The notes under the pieces were generated by a model that was not told where the DNA came from, did not search any database, and saw only the letters and a list, made by a program, of their open reading frames with translations. From CATQGW01 sp965262235 (GTDB lineage: Bacteria; Chloroflexota; Dehalococcoidia; Bin125), in the NCBI GenBank assembly GCA_965262235.1, contig OZ253504.1, positions 1,550,001-1,614,000 of the forward strand: a stretch of DNA of 64,000 nt, given 5' to 3'. Of the stretch, positions 35,786 through 43,845 are shown in pieces; the stretch's first letter is position 1; the number at the start of each line of letters is the position of its first letter. The position numbers and the translations under genes are program-made.

Positions 35786-36910
35786 CTAAATCCGGCGGGC
35801 GGGGCTCGCAGCGCCACTGAGTCGCCCTGAGCCTGAGTCGGTCTGGAACTGCGGCAGCACCCAGCGGCCGAAGCGCTCGGCTTCGGCGTCGTGCGGGTAG
35901 CCGCTGAGGCAGAACTCGCTGCAGCCCACATCGATGAACTGCTGGAGCGTGTCGGCGACCTGCTGCGGGTCGCCGACGACGCAGACGCCCGCGCCGGTGC
36001 GGACGGTGCTCATGCCGCTCCACAAGTGCGGCGCGATCCGGTAGTCGTCCTCGACCGATTCGTTGGCCAGCTCGAGCATCCGCGTGTCGGCCTGCGAGTC
36101 GCCGGCGATCCGGCGGCGGGCCCGTCGCTGTTCGTCGGTAGCGCCGGCGATCAGGGCCTCGGCCGCGTCCCAGGCTTCCTGCTCGGTCTCGCGAACGACG
36201 ACCTGTAGCCGCATCCCGAACGTCAGGTCGTGGCGCCCCAGCGCCGCCGCGCGGCGGCGCACATCGGCGATCTTGATCGCCGTGCGCTCGGGCGTGTCGC
36301 CCCAGAAGAAGTAGCAATCAGCGTGCGCCGCGCCGACATCGCGCGCCGCGTCAGACTCTCCGCCGATGTAGAAGCGCGGCCACGGCTGCTGTAGCGGCTT
36401 CGGCTGCACGACCGCGCCGCGCAGCTGGAAGTGCTGTCCGTCCCAGTCGATCGGCTCGGTCGCCGTCCAGACCGCTTTCATGATCTCGACCGACTCGGCC
36501 ATCACCGAGTAGCGGTCGTCGTGCGGGATCAGCAGCCCGTCCATCGCGAGCTGGGCGGGATCGCCGCCGGCGATCAGATTGACACAGAGCCGACCGCCGC
36601 TGAGCTGATCGAAGGTGGCGATCATCTTCGCCATCTGCGTTGGCACGATGTAGCCGGGCCGCGCGGCGACGAGCATCTTCAATTTCGTCGTCTTCGCCGA
36701 GATCATCGCGCAGGCGATCCAGGCTTCCCAGCAGGCCGTCGCGACCGGGACCAGCGCGTACTCGAAGCCGGCCGCCTCGGCCGTCAGCGCGACCCGCTCG
36801 AACAGCTCCATGCCGGGCGGATCCCAGTCGGCGTCGGGCCCGAACCGGTCGAAGTCGCCGTAGGTGGGAATGAACCAACCGAAGCGGATCTGCTGCATCG
36901 CCGTGGTCAT
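35786..36910 (-). CDS. Luciferase-like (LLM) FMN-dependent monooxygenase, SsuD-like
   Basis: A 374-residue flavin monooxygenase of the alkanesulfonate monooxygenase type: FGWFIPTYGD at the start, AARPGYIVPTQMAKMIATFDQLSGGRLCVNLIAGG, and RFYIGGESDAARDVGAAHADCYFFWGD. The enzyme uses reduced FMN from a separate reductase. A C-S, C-N or C-C bond-cleaving role is possible; the substrate is unknown. It diverges from the SDR gene. The C-terminal tail is short and basic. Confidence 0.9.
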   Translation of the reverse strand: MTTAMQQIRFGWFIPTYGDFDRFGPDADWDPPGMELFERVALTAEAAGFEYALVPVATACWEAWIACAMISAKTTKLKMLVAARPGYIVPTQMAKMIATFDQLSGGRLCVNLIAGGDPAQLAMDGLLIPHDDRYSVMAESVEIMKAVWTATEPIDWDGQHFQLRGAVVQPKPLQQPWPRFYIGGESDAARDVGAAHADCYFFWGDTPERTAIKIADVRRRAAALGRHDLTFGMRLQVVVRETEQEAWDAAEALIAGATDEQRRARRRIAGDSQADTRMLELANESVEDDYRIAPHLWSGMSTVRTGAGVCVVGDPQQVADTLQQFIDVGCSEFCLSGYPHDAEAERFGRWVLPQFQTDSGSGRLSGAASPARRI

Positions 36911-37014
36911 CAGCTACCTCCAGCCGCCCGCAGACGCGCGGCCCAATAGCATCCTACCGACGCTGTGCGCCGCGCCGCAGCTCAGCGGCGGCGGCCAAAC
37001 CAAGGGAGGCTCGA

Positions 37015-37818
37015 GTGGCAGGCAAGCTGGACGGCAAGGTCGCGATCATCACGGGCGGCAACAGCGGGATCGGCGAGGTCACTGGTCAGACCTTCGCGAG
37101 CGAGGGCGCGAAGGTGATCCTGATGGCCCGTCGCGTGGAGCAGGGCGAGGCGGTCGCGCAGTCGATCCGCGACGCCGGCGGCGAGGCGACGTTCGTGGCC
37201 TGCGATGTGGGCGACGATCAGTCGGTGCTCACAGCCGTCGAGCAGGCCGCACAGGTCTACGGCGAGGTGCACCTGCTGTTCAACAACGCCGGCGGCGGGG
37301 CGGGCGACTACTTCCCGGAAGAGCCGCAGGCGGTCTGGGATCGCGTGATCAACGTGAATCTGACGGGCACGTTCCGGGTCAGCCAGGCGGTCTGGCCGCA
37401 CATCGTCGCGTCGGGCGGCGGCTGCGTGGTCAACATGTCATCGCTGGCCGCGCAGCGCGGCTTTTCGCCGCGCATGCAGAAGGAGTTCGGCACCACTTCG
37501 GCGTCGTATTACGCCGCGAAGGCGGGCGTCGACGCGCTGACGCGCTACATGGCGGGGATCGGCGGGAGCGACAACATTCGGGTCAACTGCGTGCGCCCCG
37601 GCCAGATCATCACGCCGGGCGCGACGCGCGGCACCTACAACGACCCCGACGGCGGGCACCATGTGTTCGAGAAGATGTTCGACTTCGCACAGATCGTGCC
37701 GGGCCCCGGCTACTCGCAGGATGTCGCCAATCTGGTGCTGTTCCTGTCCTGCGACGACTCCCGCTTCATCACCGGCGAGATCATCAACATCGACGGCGGC
37801 GTCGCCGCGAAGATCTGA
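37015..37818 (+). CDS. Short-chain dehydrogenase/reductase (SDR)
   Basis: NAD(P)-dependent oxidoreductase of the classical SDR type, 267 residues. Cofactor motif TGGNSGIG at residues 14-21, NNAG motif (LLFNNAGGG), catalytic Ser in VVNMSSLAA, catalytic YYAAK, and the GEIINIDGG end. An insertion after the catalytic Ser (QRGFSPRMQKEFGTTSA) lengthens the loop before the Tyr. Starts with GTG 37015 behind AAGGGAGG. Likely works on an intermediate made by the neighbouring LLM and CoA-transferase genes. Confidence 0.92.
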   Translation: MAGKLDGKVAIITGGNSGIGEVTGQTFASEGAKVILMARRVEQGEAVAQSIRDAGGEATFVACDVGDDQSVLTAVEQAAQVYGEVHLLFNNAGGGAGDYFPEEPQAVWDRVINVNLTGTFRVSQAVWPHIVASGGGCVVNMSSLAAQRGFSPRMQKEFGTTSASYYAAKAGVDALTRYMAGIGGSDNIRVNCVRPGQIITPGATRGTYNDPDGGHHVFEKMFDFAQIVPGPGYSQDVANLVLFLSCDDSRFITGEIINIDGGVAAKI

Positions 37819-37842
37819 GCAGCATCGGCCGATGTTGCGCGC

Positions 37843-39087
37843 CTAGCGGGACGACGCCGGGCGGTCGCCGATCACTCCGTCTTCGCGCAGCGATTCGAGT
37901 TCGGCCTCCGACAGGCCGAGCAGGCCGCCGAGCACGTCCTCATTGTGCTGGCCGAGGGTCGGCGCCGGCGTCGCCAGCCGGCGCGGCGTGCGCGACAGCC
38001 GGATCGGCACGACCGGATACTCGTGCCGACCAACGTGGGCGCGGTCCAGAGACTCGTAGAAGCCGGTCGCCTGTAGCTGTGCATCCGTGCGCAGATCCGC
38101 GCCCGACTGCACCGGCCCGGCGGCGATCCCGGCGTCCTGCAGCGAGTGCATGACCTCGTAGCGGTCATGGCCGGCCGTCCACTCGGCGACCAGGCGGTCG
38201 AGCTCGTCACGATGCTCGAGCCGGCCCTCGAGGTCTCCGAAGCGGGGATCCGCGGCCCAGTCGGGATGCTCGGTCACGCGGCAGAACGCGGCCCATTGTT
38301 CGTCGGTTTCGACCGCAATCGCGACCCACGTATCGTCGCCCCTCGTGGGGAAGCAACCGTGCGGCGACATCGACTCGTGCTGATTGCCAATCCGCGGCCG
38401 CACGCCGCCGTTCATCTGGAAGCGCAACAGGTCGGCCCCGATGAACGGTGTGATGGCTTCCATCTGCGCGACCTCGACGCGCTGCCCCTCGCCGGTGCGC
38501 TGGCGATGCACGAGCGCGAGCAGCGTCGCGACCATGCCGTTGATCCCCACGAACGGGTCGGCCCCGTTCGAGAGCAGGCGCGGATCGTCGTCCGGGTAGC
38601 CGTTGAAGTGGGTCAGACCGGAGACCGCCTCGACGGTCTGCCCGAAGGCGACGTAGTCGCGCCACGGTCCGCTGGCGCCGAAGCCCGGCATCGAGACCAT
38701 GATGATGTCGCGCTTCCAGCCCCGCAGCGTCTCGTAGGTGAGGCCGAAGTTGGCCATCACGCGCGCGCTGTAGTTCTCGATCACCACATCGCTGGTCTCG
38801 ATCAGCCTGCGCACCAGGTCGCGGCCGCGCTCGTCGCGCAGGTTCAAGGTGATCCCGCGTTTGTAGAGGTTCGTGGTGTTGAAGTGGGGCGATCGCTCGA
38901 AGCGCACGTCGTCGGGCGTGGTCGCCGCCGCGCCGCGCCACCAGTCGATCCGCTGGATCGATTCCACCTTGATCACGTCTGCGCCGAGGCCGCCGAGCAT
39001 CTTGGTCGCGAGCGGACCCGCGAATCCCATCGTCAGGTCGATCACGCGGATGCCGTCAAGCGCCGGGCCGTTGGTTGGCGTGCTCAT
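37843..39087 (-). CDS. CaiB/BaiF (class III) CoA-transferase
   Basis: Moves CoA between carboxylic acids. The 414-residue protein has LDGIRVIDLTMGFAGPLATKMLGGLGADVIKVE at its start (here given in pieces: LDGIRVIDL, GADVIKVE), KRGITLNLRDERGRDL and a conserved Asp in NGADPFVG at the catalytic position. ATG 39087 is chosen. It is one of three consecutive CaiB-type genes on this strand (37.8-41.6 kb), each with its own start and short gaps, apparently an operon of paralogues that diverged widely. Confidence 0.9.
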   Translation of the reverse strand: MSTPTNGPALDGIRVIDLTMGFAGPLATKMLGGLGADVIKVESIQRIDWWRGAAATTPDDVRFERSPHFNTTNLYKRGITLNLRDERGRDLVRRLIETSDVVIENYSARVMANFGLTYETLRGWKRDIIMVSMPGFGASGPWRDYVAFGQTVEAVSGLTHFNGYPDDDPRLLSNGADPFVGINGMVATLLALVHRQRTGEGQRVEVAQMEAITPFIGADLLRFQMNGGVRPRIGNQHESMSPHGCFPTRGDDTWVAIAVETDEQWAAFCRVTEHPDWAADPRFGDLEGRLEHRDELDRLVAEWTAGHDRYEVMHSLQDAGIAAGPVQSGADLRTDAQLQATGFYESLDRAHVGRHEYPVVPIRLSRTPRRLATPAPTLGQHNEDVLGGLLGLSEAELESLREDGVIGDRPASSR

Positions 39088-39118
39088 CGTGATCGGCCGA
39101 GCCCTCGCGGACGGCGGG

Positions 39119-40288
39119 TCATGCGACGCCGCCACGCTGCAGAGCGGCGATCTCGTCAAGGCTCAGGGCGCCCAGCTCCGTAAACACATCCTGATTGTCC
39201 TGGCCGAGCGTCGGCGCCGGGCGAGGGGCAGCAGCGGGCGATTCGCCGAGCTGGATCGGCGCGCCGGTGTGGCGCAGCCTGCCAGCCTCGGGATGCGACA
39301 CCTCGGCGAAGTAGTCGCGGTTGCGGTGCTGCGGCGAGTCGAGTATCTCCTGCGGGGTCGCGACCGGCGCGAACGGCAGACGCAGCGCCTGGGCCGCGTG
39401 GAAGAGTTCGTCGCGCGTGCGCTCGGCCGCGAACTCGCGGAACTGCGCCCGCAGTTCCTCATCGCTCGGGCGATCCTCCTCGGCCGGTGTGGGCTGGCCG
39501 AACAACGTGAAGATCTGATCGCGGTAGGGCCCACCCATCAGCACCACATGCCCGTCTGCGCAGGGCTGCAGCGAGGGCATCAGGCCGGTGCCCCAGCTCT
39601 CCCCGTAGCGGCCCCGCGCTTCGCCCGTGTACGAGTGCCGCACCGTGTCTTCCACCGTGGTCGCGACGGCCGCTTCGAGCATCGAGATGTGGACCTCCTG
39701 GCCGAAGCCCGTCAGCCCTGCCGAGAAGAGCGCGGTCAGCGTCCCTGTCGCGGCCCAGAGCCCCGCGACGTAGGCGATGTACGGCCCGCCGGGCTGCAGC
39801 GGCGCGCGACCGGGGTCGCCCATCGGGAAGCTCCAGCCGCCCAGCGCCGAGAGCACGAGCTCGGTCGCGCGGTAGTCCGCGTGCGGTCCGTCGGGCCCGA
39901 ACGGCGAGATCGAGGTCATCACGAGCCGTTGATTGGAGGTTGAGAGGGCTTCGTGGCTCCATCCCTCGCCAGCAGCAGTCGCGAGCACGCCGTCGTCGAC
40001 GAGCAGGTCGACGCGCCGAAGCAGGCGCTTGAGCACGTCGGCGCCCGCGTCGGTCGCGATGTCGAGCGTGATCGAGCGCTTGTTGGTGTTCAGGTGCAGG
40101 AAGAGCGGCGCCGTGGCGGTGGCGTCGTCGTCCGCCGCGCCGTCCAGCTGCCGCGCTGCATCGCCGCGCTGCGGCGGCTCGACCTTGATTACGTCCGCGC
40201 CGTAGTCGGCCAGCATCTTCGTGCAGTAGGGACCGGCCACACCGCTCGTGAGATCGAGCGCTTGCACCCCGGCGAGCGGCATCGGCAT
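39119..40288 (-). CDS. CaiB/BaiF CoA-transferase family protein, catalytic Asp apparently missing
   Basis: A 389-residue class III CoA-transferase homologue: VQALDLTSGVAGPYCTKML, GADVIKVEPP and KRSITLDI. Where the nucleophilic Asp is expected (three to four residues before the AG) it reads PYIAYVAG (169-176), with no Asp. It may be inactive, or may form a heteromer with a neighbouring paralogue. Middle gene of three; ends 32 bases before the next one downstream. ATG 40288 chosen over the longer frame. Confidence 0.86.
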   Translation of the reverse strand: MPMPLAGVQALDLTSGVAGPYCTKMLADYGADVIKVEPPQRGDAARQLDGAADDDATATAPLFLHLNTNKRSITLDIATDAGADVLKRLLRRVDLLVDDGVLATAAGEGWSHEALSTSNQRLVMTSISPFGPDGPHADYRATELVLSALGGWSFPMGDPGRAPLQPGGPYIAYVAGLWAATGTLTALFSAGLTGFGQEVHISMLEAAVATTVEDTVRHSYTGEARGRYGESWGTGLMPSLQPCADGHVVLMGGPYRDQIFTLFGQPTPAEEDRPSDEELRAQFREFAAERTRDELFHAAQALRLPFAPVATPQEILDSPQHRNRDYFAEVSHPEAGRLRHTGAPIQLGESPAAAPRPAPTLGQDNQDVFTELGALSLDEIAALQRGGVA

Positions 40289-40314
40289 CGGCGGCGCCTC
40301 CCTCCCAGTCGCGC

Positions 40315-41586
40315 TCAGTAGGGCGGATCGAGCCCGAGCGCCCTGAAGCGCTGCCGCATCTGCGCTCGCGTCGCCCCGGTGATGGTGGTGATCTCGTCCC
40401 AGTCGTAGCCGAGCTCGAGCAGGATCTCTTCGGTGTGCTGGTCGAGCTCGGGCGGCGGCCCCTTGGCCGAGGGCGGCGTCTCGCTGAAGTGGATCAGCGG
40501 CCCGACGAACGGAACGGTGCCGACCGGCGGCAACTCGACATCGGTGATGTAGCCGTTCGCCCGCGCCTGCGGGTCGTTCAGCACATCGGCGTGATTGAAG
40601 ACGCGGTTGGCGATGATCTGCGGCTGCGTCTCGAAGAAGGCCTCCCACTCGGCGGTCGTGCGCGAGCGGAAGGCGGCTGCCAGGATCGGCCGCACCGCGC
40701 GGGCGATCTGGGGGTCGGTCGACATCCCCACTCGCTTCTGCACGCTGTTCCAGCGCTCATCGGTACCGATCGCCGGGATGCCGCCGAACTCGCACAGCGC
40801 TTGCCACGCCTCCTCGGTCTTCGCGAACGAGATCGCGATCCAGCCACCGTCGCTCGTCTCGTAGATCGCCTCCATCCCGGGCACGTTGGGATGGTGGGCG
40901 CCATCGCGCTCGAGATGCTGCCCGGTCAGCCCCGCATGATTGAGTTCCCACGATTGCAGCCAGATCTGCGCCCCGTAGGCCGAGACGTTGACCTTCTGAC
41001 CGACGCCGTGCCGTTCCCGAGCCAGCAGCGCGGTGACCGTGGCCAAGGCCAGTTGCATGGCTCCGGCGAGGTCCGCGACGGTCACGCCGGCGCGCATCAC
41101 CGGGCCGTCGGCCTCGCCGATCATGCTCATCAACCCGCCGCGCGCCTGCGCGGCGATATCCGTCATCGCTTTGCCCGCGAGCGGCCCCCTGGGACCGAAG
41201 CCGTTGGCGACCGCGTAGACGAGCTGCGGATTGCGCTGTTTGCAGCTCTCGTAGCCCAGCCCCAGCCGTTCGAGCGCTGCCTCGCGATAGTTGCTGGTGA
41301 ACGCGTCGGCGGTTTCGAGCAGCCGGTAGATCACCGCGATGCCGGCCTCGGACTTCGCGTCAAGGCTGATCGAGCGTTTGCCGCGGCTGGTGGAGTTGAA
41401 CTGCGTGCCGACCGTGCCGGGCGGATTGTCGTTGTTGACGCCGCGCCCGTAGCGGGAGCCATCGCCGCCCGGTGGCTCGACGCGGATCACGTCGGCGCCC
41501 ATCTCGGCCAGATAGCCGCCGGCGGCCGGGCCCTGTAGCGCTGTGGCCATCTCCACGACGCGCATCCCGCTGAGCGGTTCCGGCAT
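40315..41586 (-). CDS. CaiB/BaiF (class III) CoA-transferase
   Basis: A 423-residue class III CoA-transferase: LSGMRVVEMATALQGPAAGGYL, GADVIRVEPPGG, GKRSISLD, and the Asp in GVTVADLAGA. It is the first of three consecutive CaiB-type genes. The neighbouring LLM, SDR and solute-binding protein genes suggest a pathway for an imported organic acid, but no substrate can be read. Diverges from the first solute-binding protein. Confidence 0.9.
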   Translation of the reverse strand: MPEPLSGMRVVEMATALQGPAAGGYLAEMGADVIRVEPPGGDGSRYGRGVNNDNPPGTVGTQFNSTSRGKRSISLDAKSEAGIAVIYRLLETADAFTSNYREAALERLGLGYESCKQRNPQLVYAVANGFGPRGPLAGKAMTDIAAQARGGLMSMIGEADGPVMRAGVTVADLAGAMQLALATVTALLARERHGVGQKVNVSAYGAQIWLQSWELNHAGLTGQHLERDGAHHPNVPGMEAIYETSDGGWIAISFAKTEEAWQALCEFGGIPAIGTDERWNSVQKRVGMSTDPQIARAVRPILAAAFRSRTTAEWEAFFETQPQIIANRVFNHADVLNDPQARANGYITDVELPPVGTVPFVGPLIHFSETPPSAKGPPPELDQHTEEILLELGYDWDEITTITGATRAQMRQRFRALGLDPPY

Positions 41587-41652
41587 CGTTGCTCCATCGT
41601 TGCCCGCCGGCCCGGATCGGCCAGCCGTGTGGGCGGATCATAGTCGCGCGCA

Positions 41653-41808
41653 GCAGACGTCCGCGATTCGGTCGGTGTCGCGGTCGAGCTGCCGCAGCGG
41701 CTCGTGTGCGGGCGGGGACGGCGCGCATTGGCAAAATTCGCTAGGGTCGCGCCACGAACGGCCGGATTGGCGTCGTTCGCCCGTCGAAGAGCGTGAGAGA
41801 AGAGCGAC
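41653..41808 (+). repeat. Upstream region shared by the two solute-binding protein genes, copy 1
   Basis: This stretch is strongly similar to 43689-43845, including the nearly identical CAAAATTCGCTAGGGTCG core (about 41731-41748), which probably contains the promoter. The similarity shows that the duplication included the control region, so both genes are likely regulated alike. Confidence 0.75.
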
Positions 41809-43614
41809 ATGAGCGAGCAGAACTATTGGTCCCGGGTATCGCGGCGGCAGCTATCGCGGCGCGCCCTGTTGAGCGGCAGCGCCCGGGCAGGGATTGGCGC
41901 GGTCGGCCTGGCGCTGGTGGGTTGCGGCGATGACGACGATGACGGTCCCGCCGCCGCGCAGGTGGCGCAGCAGGCCGAACAACAGGATCAGCCGGCGGCG
42001 CAGCAGCAGGATCAGCAGCAGGCTGCCGCGCAGGCCGCGCAACAGACGGAGCGGCAGGCCGACGATCAGGCCGCGCAGGCCGATGCCGACCAGCAGGCTG
42101 ACCAAGACGCCGACCAGCAGGCCGTGCAGCAGCAGGCCGCGGAGACGGTCTCGACCACCCAGGCGCCGACCGGTGAAGTCCGTTGGCCGATGAGCAGCAA
42201 CGTCAGCGGCCTGGAAGGCACGACGGGCACCGGTGGCGGCGACCACCAGATCCTGTGGCCGATTTTCGACAATCTCGTCAGCTACGACGCCAGTCTGACG
42301 CCAACCGAGTCACGCAGTCTGGCTGAGAGCTGGGAAATCCCGGACCCGCTCAAGGTGATCTTCAACCTTCGCTCGGGCGTGCTCTATCACGACCTGACCG
42401 AGCTGACGGCGGACACCACGCGGCTGCACATCGAGCGGAGCAAGACGGTCGACGGTTCGAACGTGAAGGCCGACCTGGCCGCGATCGCGCGGGTCGATCC
42501 GGTTGACGAGACGACCGCGATTTTCGAGATGACGGCGCCCTTCTCGCCGCTGCTGCGCGTGCTCGGCGACCGCGCGGGCATGCTCTTGGCGCCCAGCGCG
42601 TTTGATCGGATCAACACGCCGAACAGCCGCGAGCGGCCGGTCGGCACGGGCGCGTTCACGTACGTGGATGAGGACCTGGACGGTCCCTACGCCCAGGAGT
42701 ACTTCCCGGAGTACTGGCAGGACGGCGCGCCGCGAGTGGAGCGGCTGACGATGTCCCAGTCAATCGAGCCGACGCAGCAGGTGAACGGGTTGCTGACCGG
42801 GGAGTTCGACTTCCTCGCCTCGATCCCGCCGGAGGACCTCGCGCGGGTTGAGGACGCCGGCAAGTCGGTCAGTGTCCGCGAAACGAACGCGCTGGGCTTC
42901 ATCTACCTCAATCCCAACCTGGAGCCCTGGGGCAACATCCACCTGCGCCAGGCGCTCAACCACGCAATCGACCGCGACAAGTATGTTGAGGTGGTCTTCG
43001 AAAACCTGAACACCGCCAACCATTGGGGCTACCTGGGGCCGGCGCTCGGCGGCATCCACGACCCTGACGAGATCCTGATTCGGCACGACCCCGATCGGGT
43101 GCGCGAGGAACTGGCACTGGCCGGCCACCCGGACGGCTTTGAGTTCGACATGAATATTCCCGGCACCTCGATCACGGGCGCAGAGTTTATTCAGGCCGGC
43201 CTGGCCGAGTACGGGATCGTCCTCAACATCGTGGTCAAGCCGGCGCCGGACTACTACCTGGAGTTCTTCGAGAAGCGCGTCAACACCTTCATGTCCGGCA
43301 TGAGCGTGCGCGCCGACCCCTGGCAGCAGTTGGCCTTCCTCGGCCGCGCAGATGGTCCGTACGACTTCATGCTGCCGCCCGGCGACAGGGACGCCGAGGT
43401 TCAGGCCGCGTTCCAAAAGGTGACCGAAATCTTTGACCCGGAGCCGCGCGCGGAAGCGTTCCGCGAGCTCAACCGGGTGATGGTCTCGCGAGCCTGGCAC
43501 ATCCACACGCACTTCTGGTCGTCCTTCTTCGCCCACGATCCGGCGTTGGAGTTCGAGCACTTCGGCGACGGCAAGCCGCACTTCGGGCAGGCGGATGTGG
43601 GCTGGTCCAGCTAG
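41809..43614 (+). CDS. ABC transporter solute-binding lipoprotein (family 5), copy 1
   Basis: A 601-residue SBP_bac_5-type protein for peptides, nickel or organic ligands. The N-terminus has a Tat-like RR pattern (SRRQLSRRALL) and a lipobox (LALVGC, Cys43), then about 80 residues of Gln/Ala/Asp repeats as a tether, then the binding domain (ESWEIPDPLKVIFNLR, PVGTGAFTYV, LRQALNHAIDRDKYVEVVFE). Its closest relative is the next gene. No permease or ATPase genes accompany it. The Tat route would fit the tatA gene at 10.6 kb. Confidence 0.9.
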   Translation: MSEQNYWSRVSRRQLSRRALLSGSARAGIGAVGLALVGCGDDDDDGPAAAQVAQQAEQQDQPAAQQQDQQQAAAQAAQQTERQADDQAAQADADQQADQDADQQAVQQQAAETVSTTQAPTGEVRWPMSSNVSGLEGTTGTGGGDHQILWPIFDNLVSYDASLTPTESRSLAESWEIPDPLKVIFNLRSGVLYHDLTELTADTTRLHIERSKTVDGSNVKADLAAIARVDPVDETTAIFEMTAPFSPLLRVLGDRAGMLLAPSAFDRINTPNSRERPVGTGAFTYVDEDLDGPYAQEYFPEYWQDGAPRVERLTMSQSIEPTQQVNGLLTGEFDFLASIPPEDLARVEDAGKSVSVRETNALGFIYLNPNLEPWGNIHLRQALNHAIDRDKYVEVVFENLNTANHWGYLGPALGGIHDPDEILIRHDPDRVREELALAGHPDGFEFDMNIPGTSITGAEFIQAGLAEYGIVLNIVVKPAPDYYLEFFEKRVNTFMSGMSVRADPWQQLAFLGRADGPYDFMLPPGDRDAEVQAAFQKVTEIFDPEPRAEAFRELNRVMVSRAWHIHTHFWSSFFAHDPALEFEHFGDGKPHFGQADVGWSS

Positions 43615-43635
43615 GAACCCTCTGAACGCGTCTGA

Positions 43636-43693
43636 TCTGCTCTCCCCCCTGTACCGCGGGGCCTGTCCCTGGCCTGAACAGGGGGAGAGCAGA
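43636..43693. repeat. REP/MITE-like inverted repeat at the duplication junction
   Basis: TCTGCTCTCCCCCCTGT (43636-43652) and ACAGGGGGAGAGCAGA (43678-43693) are near-perfect complements with a 25-base loop. It lies just after a stop codon. Its flank (TCTGAAC..GTC.GATC) resembles the element at 47.8 kb, so both may be one repeat family. It could also act as a terminator. Confidence 0.6.
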
Positions 43694-43845
43694 CGCCCTC
43701 GATTCGGTCGGTGCCGCGGTCGGGCTGTCGCAGCGGCTCGTGGGCGCCCCGAGGACGGCGGGCGGTTGCAAAATTCGCTAGGGTCGCCGCACGAACGGCC
43801 CAGTTGTCGCCGTTCGCCGATCGAAGAGCGTGAGGGAAGAAAAAC
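43689..43845 (+). repeat. Upstream region shared by the two solute-binding protein genes, copy 2
   Basis: Second copy of the 41653-41808 control region. Its left edge coincides with the right arm of the inverted repeat at 43636-43693, which places the repeat at the junction of the tandem duplication. Confidence 0.75.
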
